DNA of 64,000 bases from Tetrahymena elliotti 4EA (GCA_000231825.2 JH720294.1:2264654-2328653); one strand, 5' to 3'. Shown: positions 1 through 12,809, counted from the stretch's first letter. Notes: a model not told the origin generated them from the letters alone. A program made the numbers and translations.

Positions 1-3000
1 AAAAATGCTGGATTTAATTATTTAAATGATATTTTTAAAAAATGAATTAAAATACAATACCAACTATTGGAAAAATTGTTACTAATTTAAAGACATTTCT
101 ATTTTTAGGAAGTAAATATTTACTCTAAATAGCTTGTTATTTAATGAGCAAAAGTAATATAAAAGTTAAGTATTGCATATAAGACTAGTAAAATTCTAGG
201 AACCGCAAACAAATATATTCATTCTTTTATTCATTAATTTTTTTAATAATTTAAAATGAGATAAGGATACAGCAACCGATTCTATTTGTTTCTTAATTTA
301 TGAATTTATTATTTTAAAAAAATTTGAGTTTTTTTCTAAATTACTAACATTTATTAATATCATATTGAATTTTTCAACAGATGAATAAAATTCATATAAA
401 TTTTAAAAACTTATCAAATTAGAAAGAAATTTATATTACATTATTCAATTCAAAATTATTTGGTCTCATATTACAAATCAAAATTAAAATAAATAACCTT
501 TTGATTAAGTTAAAGATTTTTGTAAACATTTATTCAAATAAACCAACTAATTTTCTAATCAAAGTAATATCAAGTATTCAATTAAAAATTTAGATAGAAA
601 AATAAATATTTTACATCAATAAAAAATTAGCAATATGAATTTATTTAAATCAATTTTATAAACTGTTCAAATATTTTTTGCTGAAAATAAACTGTAGTAG
701 CTCATATTAGTATTTTTAAATTCATTATATAAACTTACTATTTTAGAAAAAAGGTTAAAGTTGGATATGATTGGTAAAGTTTGTTAATTAAGTGTTTATG
801 TTTTAATTGCTAGTTGTGGTATTTTTTTTATTAATAGGAGGTTTTTTGGAAATTGTTCAAAATATATTATCTATCATTACTGGAAAATAAAAAAATGAAA
901 TCAAATTAATTTAAAAAGAACTAATATTAATTTAAAAAAATAAAGTAATATTTATCAGAAAAGAAAAATGTAATGTATTTTTTAAGTACTTTGGGAAGTA
1001 ATGTAGGTCAACAATAATAAGACTAACACTTATGTTTCTATAATATTGATATGACAAATAATATACTCTAATTGTTTAAAATAACATAGTGGCTAAAAGG
1101 TGTTTAATTGACACTAAAACCATTCCTAAAGAACTGAACAGTTTCTAATAATTAAAATTTTAATACAATAAAATAATACAAATGAGGATGATACTTAAAA
1201 TAAATAAATGTACACAAATTTTACTTTTTCCTTTATTTTTTAAATTAAAAAGTGAATTTTTAGCATTTTAATATCAAACAAGGTAAATTAAACTTTATTT
1301 TTTTCAAAGGTTACAATTATAAATATAAAAAATATCTAAATTAAATGATTTTAATTAACAAACCATTTTTATTTATAAACAACTGGCTATCTTAAGTTTA
1401 TTTAAATTTTTAATTTAATCCTTTTTTCATTTTTATAATATTTCTTTATTCAATATTTATTTTTATTATTCTTTAAAAGTGAAAATAGTGATAAGGGCTC
1501 ATAAGGATTAGGATCTGGTTTAGAATAGTGCTCTAATTTCTATACTTTGGTTATTGACCTATCCTAAATATTATGTTTCATTATTAATAAAACATTTATA
1601 AAGGAATGATGGGATAAATAAAGATTTTAGTTCATGAGAGACTGACGAATTTGGTTGAATTACTTGTATTATTTGTTAAGCTCAGTTACTCATTTATTGA
1701 TTCTTTTTTTTTTCTCTGATTTAATTCAAATGTTAATATTTTTTTTATTGTTTTATTTATTTCTTTATTCAATATTTATTTTTATAATTCTTTAAAAGTG
1801 ACAAAAAAATTGATGAAGTGAGTGGATAAGGATTAGGATCAGGGTTAGAATAATGCTCTAATCTCAAAACTTTGACTATAGACCTATACTAAAAATAATG
1901 TTTCATTATTAATAAAACATTTATAAAAGAATGATGGGATAAATAAAGATTTTAGTTTATGAGCGACTGACTGACTAATTTTGGTTGATTTACTTGAAAT
2001 TTTTTCAACTTAGTTACTCATTCATTGACTCTTACTTGTTTTTTCAGATTTAATTAAAAATTTAATATTTTTTTAATTCTTTTAAATGTTTCTTTATTCA
2101 ATATTTATTTTATAATTCTTTAAAAGTAACAATACAATTAAATACAATTAGTGCAATGGGTAAATAAAGAATTAGACTAAAACTTATGAAAGCAAAAAGG
2201 TTTGTTACATTATCATTAGATTGAGTATTTTCAGAGTGATTTGCTGTTATTAAAAGAATGATTACTTAAACTTTTATTGATTACATCTTTGAAGCTAAAA
2301 ACAAATAAAAATTTTATCTGAATATTAAAACATATTTATCCATCTTAATATGAATTTTTTTATCTTTTTATTTAAATAACGAGATTAAAAAAAGAATATT
2401 TTTTCATTTCCTAAATAAAATTGGTGGCTCACAACTACTTATGCTAAAAAATAAATACAATTTTTTTAAATAACAAATAACTTCAAAATATATTAATATG
2501 ATGAATTATAAATAATTAATTTTTCTTTTTTATTAAATAATTCATTTTTCACTTTTAAAAATAAAATGATAAATTTCATTTTAACTTTTTATTGAAAAAT
2601 TTGTTAAAAAAAGCTTATCTGTAATTATTTCAAATTGTATTAGAGAAAGTAATCGCAAATGCAAGTTATTTTCAATAGATTTCTTTTATTATTTAATAAT
2701 AAACAAATTTGGCGCTTTGGTTTTATCAGAAAGAAAGAATAAAAGTAGTCATTTTAAAAAGTGATTTGATGTTAAATACTAAAAAATAAATAGATTTAGA
2801 AACAGTGTTTAAAATCCGCCTAAAGTAATTAGTTTTAAGTAAAAAATCATTGATATTCACTCAGATATTAATTTTTATAATATTAAATTAAGATATTTTT
2901 ACTTCAAAAGATTAATGTATCTCAGCGAAGAATTGATAAAAAATTCACCTTATTTATGCATATAAATTAATTATAAATTAAAAACCAAATTGTTTCTTTA

Positions 3001-3026
3001 ATTTGATTAATTAAAATTCTACTTCC
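1..3026. other. Gene-poor AT-rich stretch upstream of MSH6
   Basis: No frame on either strand shows a recognisable domain or a chain of phase-consistent exons. The stretch is very AT-rich with many poly-A and poly-T runs. Its only clear structure is the tandem duplication listed separately at about 1.44-2.13 kb. The 5' part of the MSH6 promoter region must lie at its right end. Confidence 0.6.
1444..2135. repeat. Tandem duplication, two ~0.32 kb units plus a short third start
   Basis: The string ctttattcaatatttattt recurs at 1444 and 1763, and a shortened form at 2092, giving periods of 319 and 329 bases. Between these landmarks the two units align over most of their length. Shared blocks include ggataaggattaggatc / ttagaat / tgctctaat, the block gtttcattattaataaaac, and gaatgatgggataaataaag. 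Divergence is moderate, so the duplication is not recent. No coding potential is evident in either unit. Confidence 0.85.
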
Positions 3027-6000
3027 ATGCAATAAGCCAAGAAAGCAAAAGAATTTAGTACACTTGATGATAATTCATCTTCAGACGAGGATGAAGAATT
3101 CATTAAAAGAATATTGGGATAAACTTCAAAAAATGTAAGCAAATATTTATAATTTTTGAAAATTATATTATCATATTATAATAGCGGCATATATTAATTT
3201 CAATCTAAATAATTAGGACAATTAAGGAGCGAAGTCTGACATTAATGATAATTCAATATAAAGTAACAATTAGGGTGGTTTCAACGAGCAAAATGATCTT
3301 AAATAAAATGGAATGCAGAGCTATCAAAATCATCTTTAGGGAATAAAAGGATTAAGTTAGATTAATCAAAATTCAAATGCATCCTTAAAAGGGATTCAGC
3401 CATAGGCTAGAACTGCTTTAAACCAAACTGGAGCAAATAAATCTTTATTGAATAAAAGCAAAAAGTCAAATATTAATTAAAGTGATGATGAAAATGCTAA
3501 TATGAGCTTAGAAGATGACTAAAATAATAATTAAGCTGATTTTTTAAACTAATTCTAAATGCAATCTAAGTAAACTTCTAATAGGAATTCAACTTCAAAA
3601 TATAGCAAGCAATCTAATGCAGATAATTAAAAAGGTGGCTTTGACATTCCAGATTAAGAATAAGAATAGTTGAATCTAATCCCAAAATTTGCATAATAAA
3701 AGCATCGTAAAGATGCCAGATAAATTCCTTTTGGCCACCCAGATTATGACCCAACAACTCTTTATATTCCGGCCTAAGAATTTAACAAACTCACAAGTGC
3801 AATGAAGCAATATTGGCAATTCAAATCAAAGCATTTTGATAAAATTATCTTCTTCAAACTAGGAAAATTCTATGAAATTTTTTATGAAGATGCCATTATA
3901 TGCTAAAAAATCTTAGATCTTACTTTCACAAAACAGGAACTTCACTGTGGTTTCCCTGAGAAATCCTTAGAAAAGTATGCTTCAAAGCTAGTTCAATTTG
4001 GATACAAAGTAGTAGTTGTAGAATAAACTTCTAAAAAGACTACAACAGGCATAGTAGATAGAGACATAACACAAATAATTACAAAAGGAACTATAAATTT
4101 CACATTTGAAGAACAAAATCATAATCCTAAATACCTTCTGGTTATCAGGTATGATAATTATTCCTTTGATCAATATTTTCATTACTGATCAAATCTTATC
4201 AAACTTTTAAGTTAATTAAATGGCGCTTCATCATTTTATAATCGATCAGAATTTTATTAACAAAATATTATAATTTAATCATCAAATAGTCGAATTTTTA
4301 TTTCTTCTAAAATCTAACTATTTGATTATCAATTTATTTATTTTTTAAATACCATAAATGCTTGTTAATTAAGACCTAAATGGAAAAAAGTTTTTTTTTT
4401 TTTTGAATTAAGACGACACTTTCTTATTAAAAAAATTTGCCACCCACTAGATCTTAATTAATGAGCATTTACAGTATATCAGATAACCTTAGTGAAAAAA
4501 CAAATTTGATGAGAACTTATTTTACTTGACTAGATTTACATCAAATATTTCTAATAAACAAATAATAAAAAATTTATTACTGATTTCAATTAAATATTTT
4601 TTTTTCTTTTCAACTTTTCAAATAGGAAAATAAATTATTTTGTTGAAGGAAAAGTTCATTTTGTATTTATTGTAAACAATTTTCTAAAATTTATTTAAAT
4701 TTGAATAGATAAAAGACAAACTAAGAGTTTGGTATCACTGTTTATGAATCTTTTACAGGCAAGATTCAAGTTGGTCTTTTGTAAGATGACAAAACATAAA
4801 CAAGACTTAAATCCTTTTTATGTGTTCTCAAACCTCAAGAGATAGTTTATGATCCTGGAAATATCACATCAGACATTTTTAAAATTTTGAAAAGTTAATA
4901 TTTTTAGTCTGTAATGAGTCCTATGAGAGACAATAAAGATTAATGGAGTACTTAACTTGCCACTTTTTACTTAGAAAAATAATTTGGAACAGAACTTTCA
5001 AAATACCCCCATGAGCTAAGAGATATTAAGACCAATGATGAGATAAGAGGTTAAGTTATCAATTTAAAATATGCAGCACTGGCGGGATTTTATTCTTACA
5101 TGGATTCTACACTTCAATTAGAAAGCATATTAAACTCCTCAGAATATGTTGAATGTGATTTTGATAATAAACAATTTTCCGAAAGAATGATCCTAGATAG
5201 TTAAGCTCTTCAACACTTAGAAATTTTTGAAAATTCTTAAGTTTCATTAACAACTACTTTTTAGTAAGTTGATTAAAAGAAAGGAACACTTTTAAATTAT
5301 ATTGATTACACAAAGACTCCATATGGAAAAAGAATGTTAAAAAAATGGGTTTGTTCTCCTTTGATTGACATATCAGCAATTAATGATCGTTATGATTCAA
5401 TTGAAGACATTTAAAATAATCTGGCTATGAAAGATAAATTTTAATATGGAATAGCTAGATATGCAGATTTAGAACGTCTTTGTTCCTCTATTTATAGGTA
5501 AAGTATTCATCAAAATAAATGTTATATTTTAAAACTTTAATTAAAATAAACAGATATAGTGTTAAGCAGAAGCATGCAGAGAAAGCTGTTATGTATGAGA
5601 ATATATCTAGCGCCAGATTAAAAGAATTCAAAAATTTAGTTAATTCAATGAAAGAAATTGAAAAACTGATAGAAGAAACATTTATGGTCAATGCAGATAA
5701 TTTTAAAAGCTAAAGACTTAAACGTTTATGTACTTATAGATTGAAAGGTGATCCAAAATTATCTGGAGATTTACCTAAAGTCAGTAGCTTTATTAAAGTT
5801 CTTGAGGATATTATTGTTTTAGATTCTAAAGAAAAAATAGCAGGTAAATATATTGAATAACCAGTGCCCAAGGACGGCTTTTGTTAAGAGTATGATAGCA
5901 TCAGACTCTAGATTAAATCATATCAAGATGAGCTTGATTAATATTTAGAATAATTAAAAGTTTAATTTAAAACAAATGAAATTAGTTATGCCTTTATGAG

Positions 6001-7490
6001 TAATAGATAATATGATATTTAAGTTAACAAAAATCTTTTCAACACAATTAAGAAACCTTCAGATTTTACTCTTTAAAGCCACTCTGGTACATATCAGAGA
6101 TTCTCCAGTAGATTCACTGCAGAAAAAGTTGCATTTATTGAAGAGTTAGAAGAACAACTCAAAGAAATCTTATCAAACTTTTGTATAGCTGTATTTAAGG
6201 AATTCTACAAAAAGAAGCATGTAAATTTATTTAATAAAAAAATTTTTAAAATGTTAGAAATTTCTACATTTCATTTTTAAATATGGAAATATGCTAAAAA
6301 AGTTTAGAAATTTATGTTAAATAAGGAAAATTTTAGAAAAATTTAGATTTGATTTATTCTATTTAGAAATATTAATTTGATTGTTGTTAAAATAAAATAG
6401 GTTTGGGATAAATTTGTAAGTATAGTAGCAGAATTAGATTGTTTAATTAGTATAAGTCATGCTTGCTTTACTATGGCTGATGGAGTGATGTGCAGACCTG
6501 TCATAAAATTTGCTAAGAATTAAAAAGAAACATTTTTCTATTTAAAATAAGGAAGAAATCCAAATTTAATATAATTGGATTTAAAATAAGTTCCTAATGA
6601 TATAATTTTAGGAAATGTATCTGGCATGAATGCTTAACCCAATATTATGATTTTAACTGGTCCAAATATGGGTGGTAAATCTACAACTTTAAGATTGTTT
6701 TGCTTATCTGCTATTTTAGCTTAAATAGGTAAATTCTTGAATGAATCCAAAGATTATTTTCTTATTAAATTAAAATTGAAAAATAGGATGTTATGTTCCT
6801 GCAGAATAATGTGAATTCAGTTTGGTGGATAGAATATTTACAAGAATAGGAGCTGGTGATAAATTAATTGAAGGGAAAAGTACATTTTATATTGAAATGG
6901 AGGAAGTCAAAAACTCTATTATGTATGGTACTTATAATAGTATTGCTATATTTGATGAGTTGGGAAGAGGTACTTCTACTTTTGATGGTGTAGCTATTGC
7001 TTATGGGATACTTAAATATTTCATTGAAAAAATTTAGAGTAGATGTATATTTGCAACCCACTTTTTCCTGCTTATTAATGAGCTTAGATTTTATAAAGAA
7101 ATATCATTTTATCATATGGAATACTATTATGATAATTAATCTAAGAAGCTTATATTTAAATACAAACTTAAAAAGGGTAATGCAGAGAGTAGTTTTGGTA
7201 TTGATTTAGCTAAGGTAATAATAAATTTACATCTTTTTTTTTAAGATGAATACATGTTTATTTAAATAACTAGAAGATATTTATTTTATTTTAATGATTT
7301 AATAATATTTATTTAATAAATAATCTAGATTGTTGGTATTGATTCATCAGTTCTTAAACTGGCTTACTAGAAGTAATTAGAATTTGAAAATAGCTTGGAA
7401 TATGGATAAGTAGAAAAGCAATAAACTATAAAGTAGTTTAACGGACTTATTTCAAAATTATTTACATATGAAAAAGATAGAATTTAGTGA
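3027..7490 (+). CDS. MSH6: DNA mismatch repair protein MSH6 (MutS homologue), 7 exons
   Basis: MutS-family ATPase that would pair with MSH2 to recognise base mismatches and small loops in the nucleus. Exons: 3027-3134, 3217-4148, 4709-5497, 5554-6220, 6401-6728, 6787-7214, 7329-7490. All phases agree, giving 1137 residues ending in TGA. The first ~230 residues are an acidic, Gln/Asn/Ser-rich tail. The mismatch-binding domain follows with the Phe-X-Glu motif (F254-Y-E256, in [11 protein letters not shown]). The connector, lever and clamp regions come next, then the ATPase domain with Walker [10 protein letters not shown] (919-927) and Walker [13 protein letters not shown] from D998. The FATHF block matches the family STH motif. 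Phe-X-Glu plus GCYVPAE and the long N-terminal tail point to MSH6 rather than MSH2, 3, 4 or 5. No PWWP domain and no PCNA-binding box is visible. Ciliates carry several MSH6-like paralogues, and I cannot say which one this is. Confidence 0.93.
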
Positions 7491-7789
7491 ATAAAATTTT
7501 TGTATGGAAATTTATTCTTTTATATTTTAATTAATTCTTTTATATTTTAATTAATTATTAAAGATTTAATTAAATTAAGCCTCTTCATTCATTCATTCAT
7601 TCTTTGATGTTTATTTTGTGAAATTAAAAACTTCAAAAAAAGAAAGAATAAAAAAAAAATTAAATAAATTAATATTTTCAACAATTTCAATTAAAGATAA
7701 AAAAGAATATAAATAAAAACAAATCAATCAATAAACGGAGGGTTTTCTAAAATTGAATTGTGAATTTCACCCTAAATTTTAGGTCTAAT

Positions 7790-9194
7790 ATGGATCCATA
7801 ATAATTAAAAAATATTTGTGCTAAATGCTTAGTAAACAAGAAAATAGACCCAAAAAATCTAATTCTTATTTCTGATTTTCTTGATAATTAGAGAGACTAA
7901 GTTATTAGTAATTGGCCGCTTTTAAAAGGAAATTCGAATTTTGAATTTTAAAAAAAACTGATTGATATTTTTAGATTCCCTTGATTTTAAGTTTGTATAA
8001 GGTAGGATTGATGCGTTTTATTTATGTTTAGAAGATAAAATAAAAGAGATACTTTCTGAATCTTAAAAAACAATGATTATTTAAAGTAATAAAGTTTATG
8101 ATTTGAAAGATAAATTCTATAATGATTACATAGAGATTTCCTAAATACAAGAATTAAGGAATTTATGGAATGATTTGTAAAAAAATAAGATTGAAGGAGC
8201 AGCAATTAACATGAAGAATTTTTTGTAAAAAATAAAGGAAAAAAGTCAAATTAATAAGAAAAAAATTAGAATCTGTTTAAAAAGAGATAATTGATGACCT
8301 TAATTTTTTTATAAGCAATGAACCAATGAGTATCTTGAAAAAGATATATAATCAATCCAATATGATCATTTCATAGTTCATTCAAGATATGAATGATAAA
8401 TTTGAAATGTATTTAAATATTGAAAAGCAACAAATTTTTGAACCAAATTTGGGAATAGATAATTTAATTTAATTAATAGATAATCCATTTCATTTTAGTG
8501 AAAAAGCCTAGCTTAATAAATTAAGAGAAGAGCTAAGCCAATATGAAAATATTTAAGATGATTTTGATTTTTACTAACTTAGTTCACAGAAATAAAGTTA
8601 ATTATTTAATTTACTGTCATATTAAGTAAGAGATCTTTATGATTTGGCTACTCTTATCAGTAATAAAAATAATGAAATGAAATTTGAAATTTATGAGAAA
8701 GATTATGAAAAATTGGCTCATATATTCAGTTTAGAAGAAGAAAAGAAGATTCCTTAAATATCAAAGATATATTTAATTCATTAAAATTAGTTTATTCAGG
8801 TTCAAAATACAAATTATAAATGATACACAGGTTGTAAAATCATTCACTTGTGTATTAATATTAAGAAAATGAAGGTAAATTACCAATAGTTATAGATAAT
8901 AAATGTGAAAATTCAAAAATATTTTTGATAAACAGAAAATAATTTGATGTTTATATTAATTGTTTAAATATTCTACCTATTACTTTCAATACTGATAAAT
9001 TCTTATGTATTTAATTTTTCATTAAACCTGAGAATTTATATTTAATCTTGTTGAATTTGTTTTTAAGTTTTGCAGAAAATCTAGACCTTTTGATGGTTAA
9101 ATGGCTTCATCGTTTTAGATTGCTTTATATTTGGTTTCTACTTACACTTTAAATATAGAAGAAACAGTTTTTTAAACCCTTAGCTTGTTTATGA
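7790..9194 (+). pseudogene. Coiled-coil protein of a probable ciliate-specific family, frame broken
   Basis: The start reads MDPQQLKNICAKCLVNKK, a Cys-X2-Cys opening that resembles the edge of a B-box-like zinc finger. It is followed by about 400 residues of charged, coiled-coil-like sequence. The frame changes near 7965-7975: either a 57-base intron (7918-7974, GT...AG) or an indel in the T run. It changes again near 8225-8260, where a 34-base GT...AG intron would fix the phase, and at 8741-8744. No intron fits at 8741-8744. One missing A in the run would join LEEEK to EDSLNIKDIF and keep the frame open to TGA at 9192-9194. The last ~100 residues are hydrophobic and Leu/Phe-rich. It may be a decaying gene or an intact gene with a homopolymer sequencing error. 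Function unknown. Confidence 0.5.
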
Positions 9195-10318
9195 TCTTTA
9201 AAAATTTACAAGATTTGTTCGATGATATATTTTTATTTAATTGTAATTTATCAAGAATAAACAAATAAGTATTTTTATTTCATTATAATTTATCAAGAAT
9301 AAATAAATAAGTGTTTAATAAGTCAATTTTTGTATATTTAGATTTGTAGATTTAAAATATTTATGAATAAGGATCAGTAAAGCAAACCTTTTTTAAATAC
9401 AACTAACTAATCTCTTTTTTTGTTAATCTTACAAAAATAAGATAATTAATTACAAGAAAAAATGATCTCTTTAGTTTTAATAAAGATATCAAAGAAAAAA
9501 AAATATTTGTTTTTGTGGTTTTAAGGTTGATTAAAATAGAATATATTAATAAATTCATCAGAAATAATAAAAATAATTTAGAAAGATATTGAATGATCAT
9601 GAAATAAAATAGTAAAATTAGTATGGATTATTAATTTATTGTTTGGTATTAATATTAAAGTATTCAATTTTATTCCATACTAATAATAGAAAGTTTTAGA
9701 AGAATAAATAAATTAAGTGAATAGATAGATAATTAATTTAAGGAGTATTTGATAAAGATATGACAATGAATAAATCATATTAGATTGATCATATATAATT
9801 TTTGTAAGAAAATTTGAAAAAATAAAAGAAGCAAGTAAAAAACAACAATTTCTAAACAATAGATTTTGAATTAATAAATGGAAGATTTTTTTGAAACAGT
9901 TAGATCTTGCTACAAGGAATTTGTTTAAACAGTCCAAGTCGATGTAATTTGAAGAACAGTTTTTACATAAATCAAAGATTTGTTTACATTTCTGAATTAT
10001 TTTATTTGGATGCGACCAACATTTAAATATTTTAATGAGATAATTGCATACATGATTCAATGTAAACCATTCATTCATTTTATTAAAATTTAAAAGACTA
10101 CCGAAGTTAAGAATGTCTATAATCAATTTGATACTGAAGTGAAGCAACCCTTTTGCAAGTACTATTCTACTCTCCATACTGATTTAACTAGTAAGCAAAA
10201 CCTATATATCTTGCGATTTCTTTCGATAAAGCGGAGTTTATCATATAATCTATGAACATAATAGTATCAATGCAGAACTTAAAAAATACAAATTTCGCTT
10301 TTTTGAAATTGATTTAAA
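9195..10318. other. Degenerate coding-like sequence, strand uncertain
   Basis: Between about 9.88 and 10.32 kb the plus strand has three successive short frames that look coding, interrupted by TGA at the frame changes. Examples are LFKQSKSMQFEEQFLHKSK, then VKNVYNQFDTEVKQPFCKYY, then AELKKYKFRFFEIDLK. The minus strand is also open from 10177 to 9713, with a Cys-rich hydrophobic translation. I cannot decide between them. The plus-strand reading suggests an old broken gene, perhaps part of a mobile element. The remainder, 9195-9880, is AT-rich with no clear content. Confidence 0.3.
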
Positions 10319-10945
10319 ATGAAAATATTTAGATTCATCTTATATATTGAATTATATTTTATAAATTTAGAAGTTAAGAAGGACTATATTTATGGTAACT
10401 TAAATGATAGCTTAAGATTAAATGCTTTGATCTTCTTAACCCTCTCTACTGCTTACGTCAACAAGAAATGTAAATATTTTTATTATAATTATTTTAAAAG
10501 CAAAATAAGCAGAATTATAGTAGCATTCCTCTTAAGTTAATTTGTAATTTGCTAGCTTATTAGATTAAATTGAGTTTAGAAGCAGATAATAATTTAAAAG
10601 CTACTATCTGCTTAACGCATTTTATAATAGCAGATTTATATTTCTGTCAGAAATCAAAAGAGATCCTTTTTGCAATATTAATAGAAATTTTATTTAAAGA
10701 TATATGCAAAATAAATTTAATTCAAAATAAGCAAGAGTTGAAGATAATATATCTATAACTTTAATTATCAATAAATAGTATTGAGAAGATCTTTGATGAG
10801 CACCTTAAGAGTTTCAGTTGTTACTTACTTCGGTCTTGGTCTCTTCTTATACCCCGAAGTCTATAACCCCATTTTATGTCTTAAGGGTGAAAGATACAAC
10901 TGTGACCAATGCGAAACTTAAGAAAATAGCCAAAAATCTCAATGA
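10319..10945 (+). CDS. Small membrane protein, two exons, highly expressed codon style
   Basis: Exon 10319-10469 joins exon 10779-10945 across a 309-base GT...TAG intron with matching phase, giving 105 residues ending in TGA. The C-terminal exon, and the end of the first, use GTC, CTC, ACC and CCC codons, unlike the surrounding AT-rich DNA and like highly expressed ciliate genes. The translation has a hydrophobic stretch around ALIFLTLSTAYV, a basic KKLLRR turn and a second hydrophobic stretch, VVTYFGLGLFLYPEVYNP. It ends in a short Cys-containing polar tail (CDQCETQENSQKSQ). The shape (two membrane spans, ~100 residues) would suit a small mitochondrial inner-membrane subunit, but no family was recognised. 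The true start may lie later, or in an extra upstream exon, because the first 25 residues are AT-rich. Confidence 0.55.
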
Positions 10946-12036
10946 AATTTGAAATAATTAAAGAAAAAGGGTTTTGATTGACAAATACTCTTCAATCAAC
11001 AAGTAGCATAAGTTGAAAATACGTTTATTTATTACTTATATTTACAGTTATTTCTATAACTTTTATGTTGATTGACTGATGTTGTATGCTCTCAAATCTA
11101 TTTCATTTATTTTACCACTATTAAATGTCTTAAAATATATTTTCTTGCAAGTTTTTTCCTCTACTATTTGTTAATTTTTCTGATAAATTTTTTCTATTAA
11201 ATAAAATTCTAATTTCTTTATTTTTATAATTTAAATCAAGCATTTAATTGTTATTATTTAATTATAGAATAAAAATAAATCTAATCAGTAAAATTTAGGT
11301 AAATTGCTTCTTATTTTACATCATTAGAATTTTGAAATATTTTAGTCACAAGTTTAATTTTTTTGCAATTAGCTAAAATGACTATTCTATCTTTAGTTTA
11401 TAAATTAGTTATGATAAACTTTACATAGTTTATTTTTATTTTAGTATTTTAATTTTATAACAGGATGAAAATATTCAAATTAATCATAAATAAGTATTTA
11501 AGGAAATAATCAGTTAACAAATAATAATAAAGTTAGACACCATACAATATTTACTGCATCTTTTGTTTAAAAGCTTACTTGGTAAATTTTAACCATAACA
11601 ATAAATAATTATAAAGAATTTGGAATTAGGTATTTTTCTAAAATTTCGTCCCTGAAATAAACAAATCAATGAATTATTTAAAAAATAAATTGGTTTTTAT
11701 TTAGTAATATATGAAAACAATTTTTTAAATAAATAATTAAATCTTCTTATTTTTTGTTTCTATCATAAATTTCCAACATTATTCAAAAATTTTCTGAGAT
11801 AGATATCTATTTTTTTATTAATTTTTTGTAAAGCTAAATCTTTTATAAATTTTTTTTATAAAAATATATTAATATTCAAGTATTTTCCTGAAGAAAAAAA
11901 AGTAATTCACAATTCATGGAAAAAAGTTGATAAATATTACCATCCAATCAATTAATTAAATTCTTAAAAGAAAGATAATTAGTTTGATTGTAGTAGAAAA
12001 GCAAAGAAAATTAAAAATTTTGATAATTCAAAAAGT
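10946..12036. other. Intergenic, no gene seen
   Basis: AT-rich DNA without a supported frame. The last ~130 bases (11930-12036) resemble the DNA before the second copy of the secreted coiled-coil family at 15.3-15.76 kb. Shared blocks are taaatattaccat, caatcaattaatt and gaaaattaaaaatttt, so the duplication extends upstream of the coding part. Confidence 0.5.
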
Positions 12037-12809
12037 ATGATTTATTTATTGTTGGCTTCGGTGTTCAAAATTTTGTTTCTAACTGAGAATAATAACAGAG
12101 TACTCAAAATATATCTATCACATAATATGAGGAACTTAAAAATTAATTGAAAAGAGATATATAATAAAGTTTATATGAAGAAATAAACAAAAAAATAGAA
12201 GATTAATTGAAAACAAATTTTGAAAATAAAATTAAAAAATTGAATGATTTGATAAAAAGCTATGAAAAAAGAATCAAAAAATTAGAAGATAATACTAAAT
12301 TTAATGAAATTAACAATTAAAGATTTAAAAGATCAACAAGGAAAATTTACCAAGTCTCAGACAGCATTCCAACTACTGCTTTATATAAAACTGTTTTGCA
12401 ATCATAGTTGTAAAATTTTTAGCCTGTATTCGAAAATTTAAGTTATTTAAATGAGATTTTTTAGGAAATATAAGTTAGCACAAAATGTATTGCAACTTTG
12501 ATACTTAATGGGCATGCTGCATTTAGAGGAAACAATGTTTATTTATCTTTTTCTGTTAATAATAAACCCGATTGGAAATTATTTCTCTTATCAAGGTGTT
12601 AAATAACTTCAATTTGCTTATCACAGACAGAGCAGTGATTCAAACTTTTGGCCAGTTAATCTTGTTTAAAAAGTAGAATTAGAACCTGGAAATAACAAAA
12701 TTAATGTTATATTGTAATAGGGAATGACTATTCTGGTAATTAGGCGGAATATAATGGATTTGGAATTTAAGTAGAATTACAAACAGCGCCACAAAAAATT
12801 TAGCTCTGA
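12037..12809 (+). pseudogene. Broken copy of a secreted coiled-coil protein family
   Basis: The ATG at 12037 starts a hydrophobic leader (MIYLLLASVFKILFLT) in one frame. The homologous body is in the next frame, starting VGFGVQNFVSN and followed by an in-frame TGA. It then runs through a coiled coil (YEELKNQLKRDIQQSLYEEI, continuing to about 12320) and a globular part (ALYKTVLQSQ... NGHAAFRGNNVYLSFSVNN). Two more frame changes follow before NYFSYQGVKQLQFAYHRQSS and NQAEYNGFGIQVELQTAP, with TGA at 12807-12809. At least three frame disruptions plus one nonsense codon make this a pseudogene. The layout (leader, coil, beta-rich C-terminus) resembles secreted lectin- or C1q-like architectures, but that is only an impression. 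The N-terminus aligns with the fragment at 15763. Confidence 0.55.

Noticed and set aside
9713..10177. 154-residue minus-strand frame, Cys-rich and hydrophobic
   Set aside because: No TAA/TAG Gln codons, no signal or domain, and the plus strand over the same DNA reads more like decayed coding sequence; kept only as an uncertain region.
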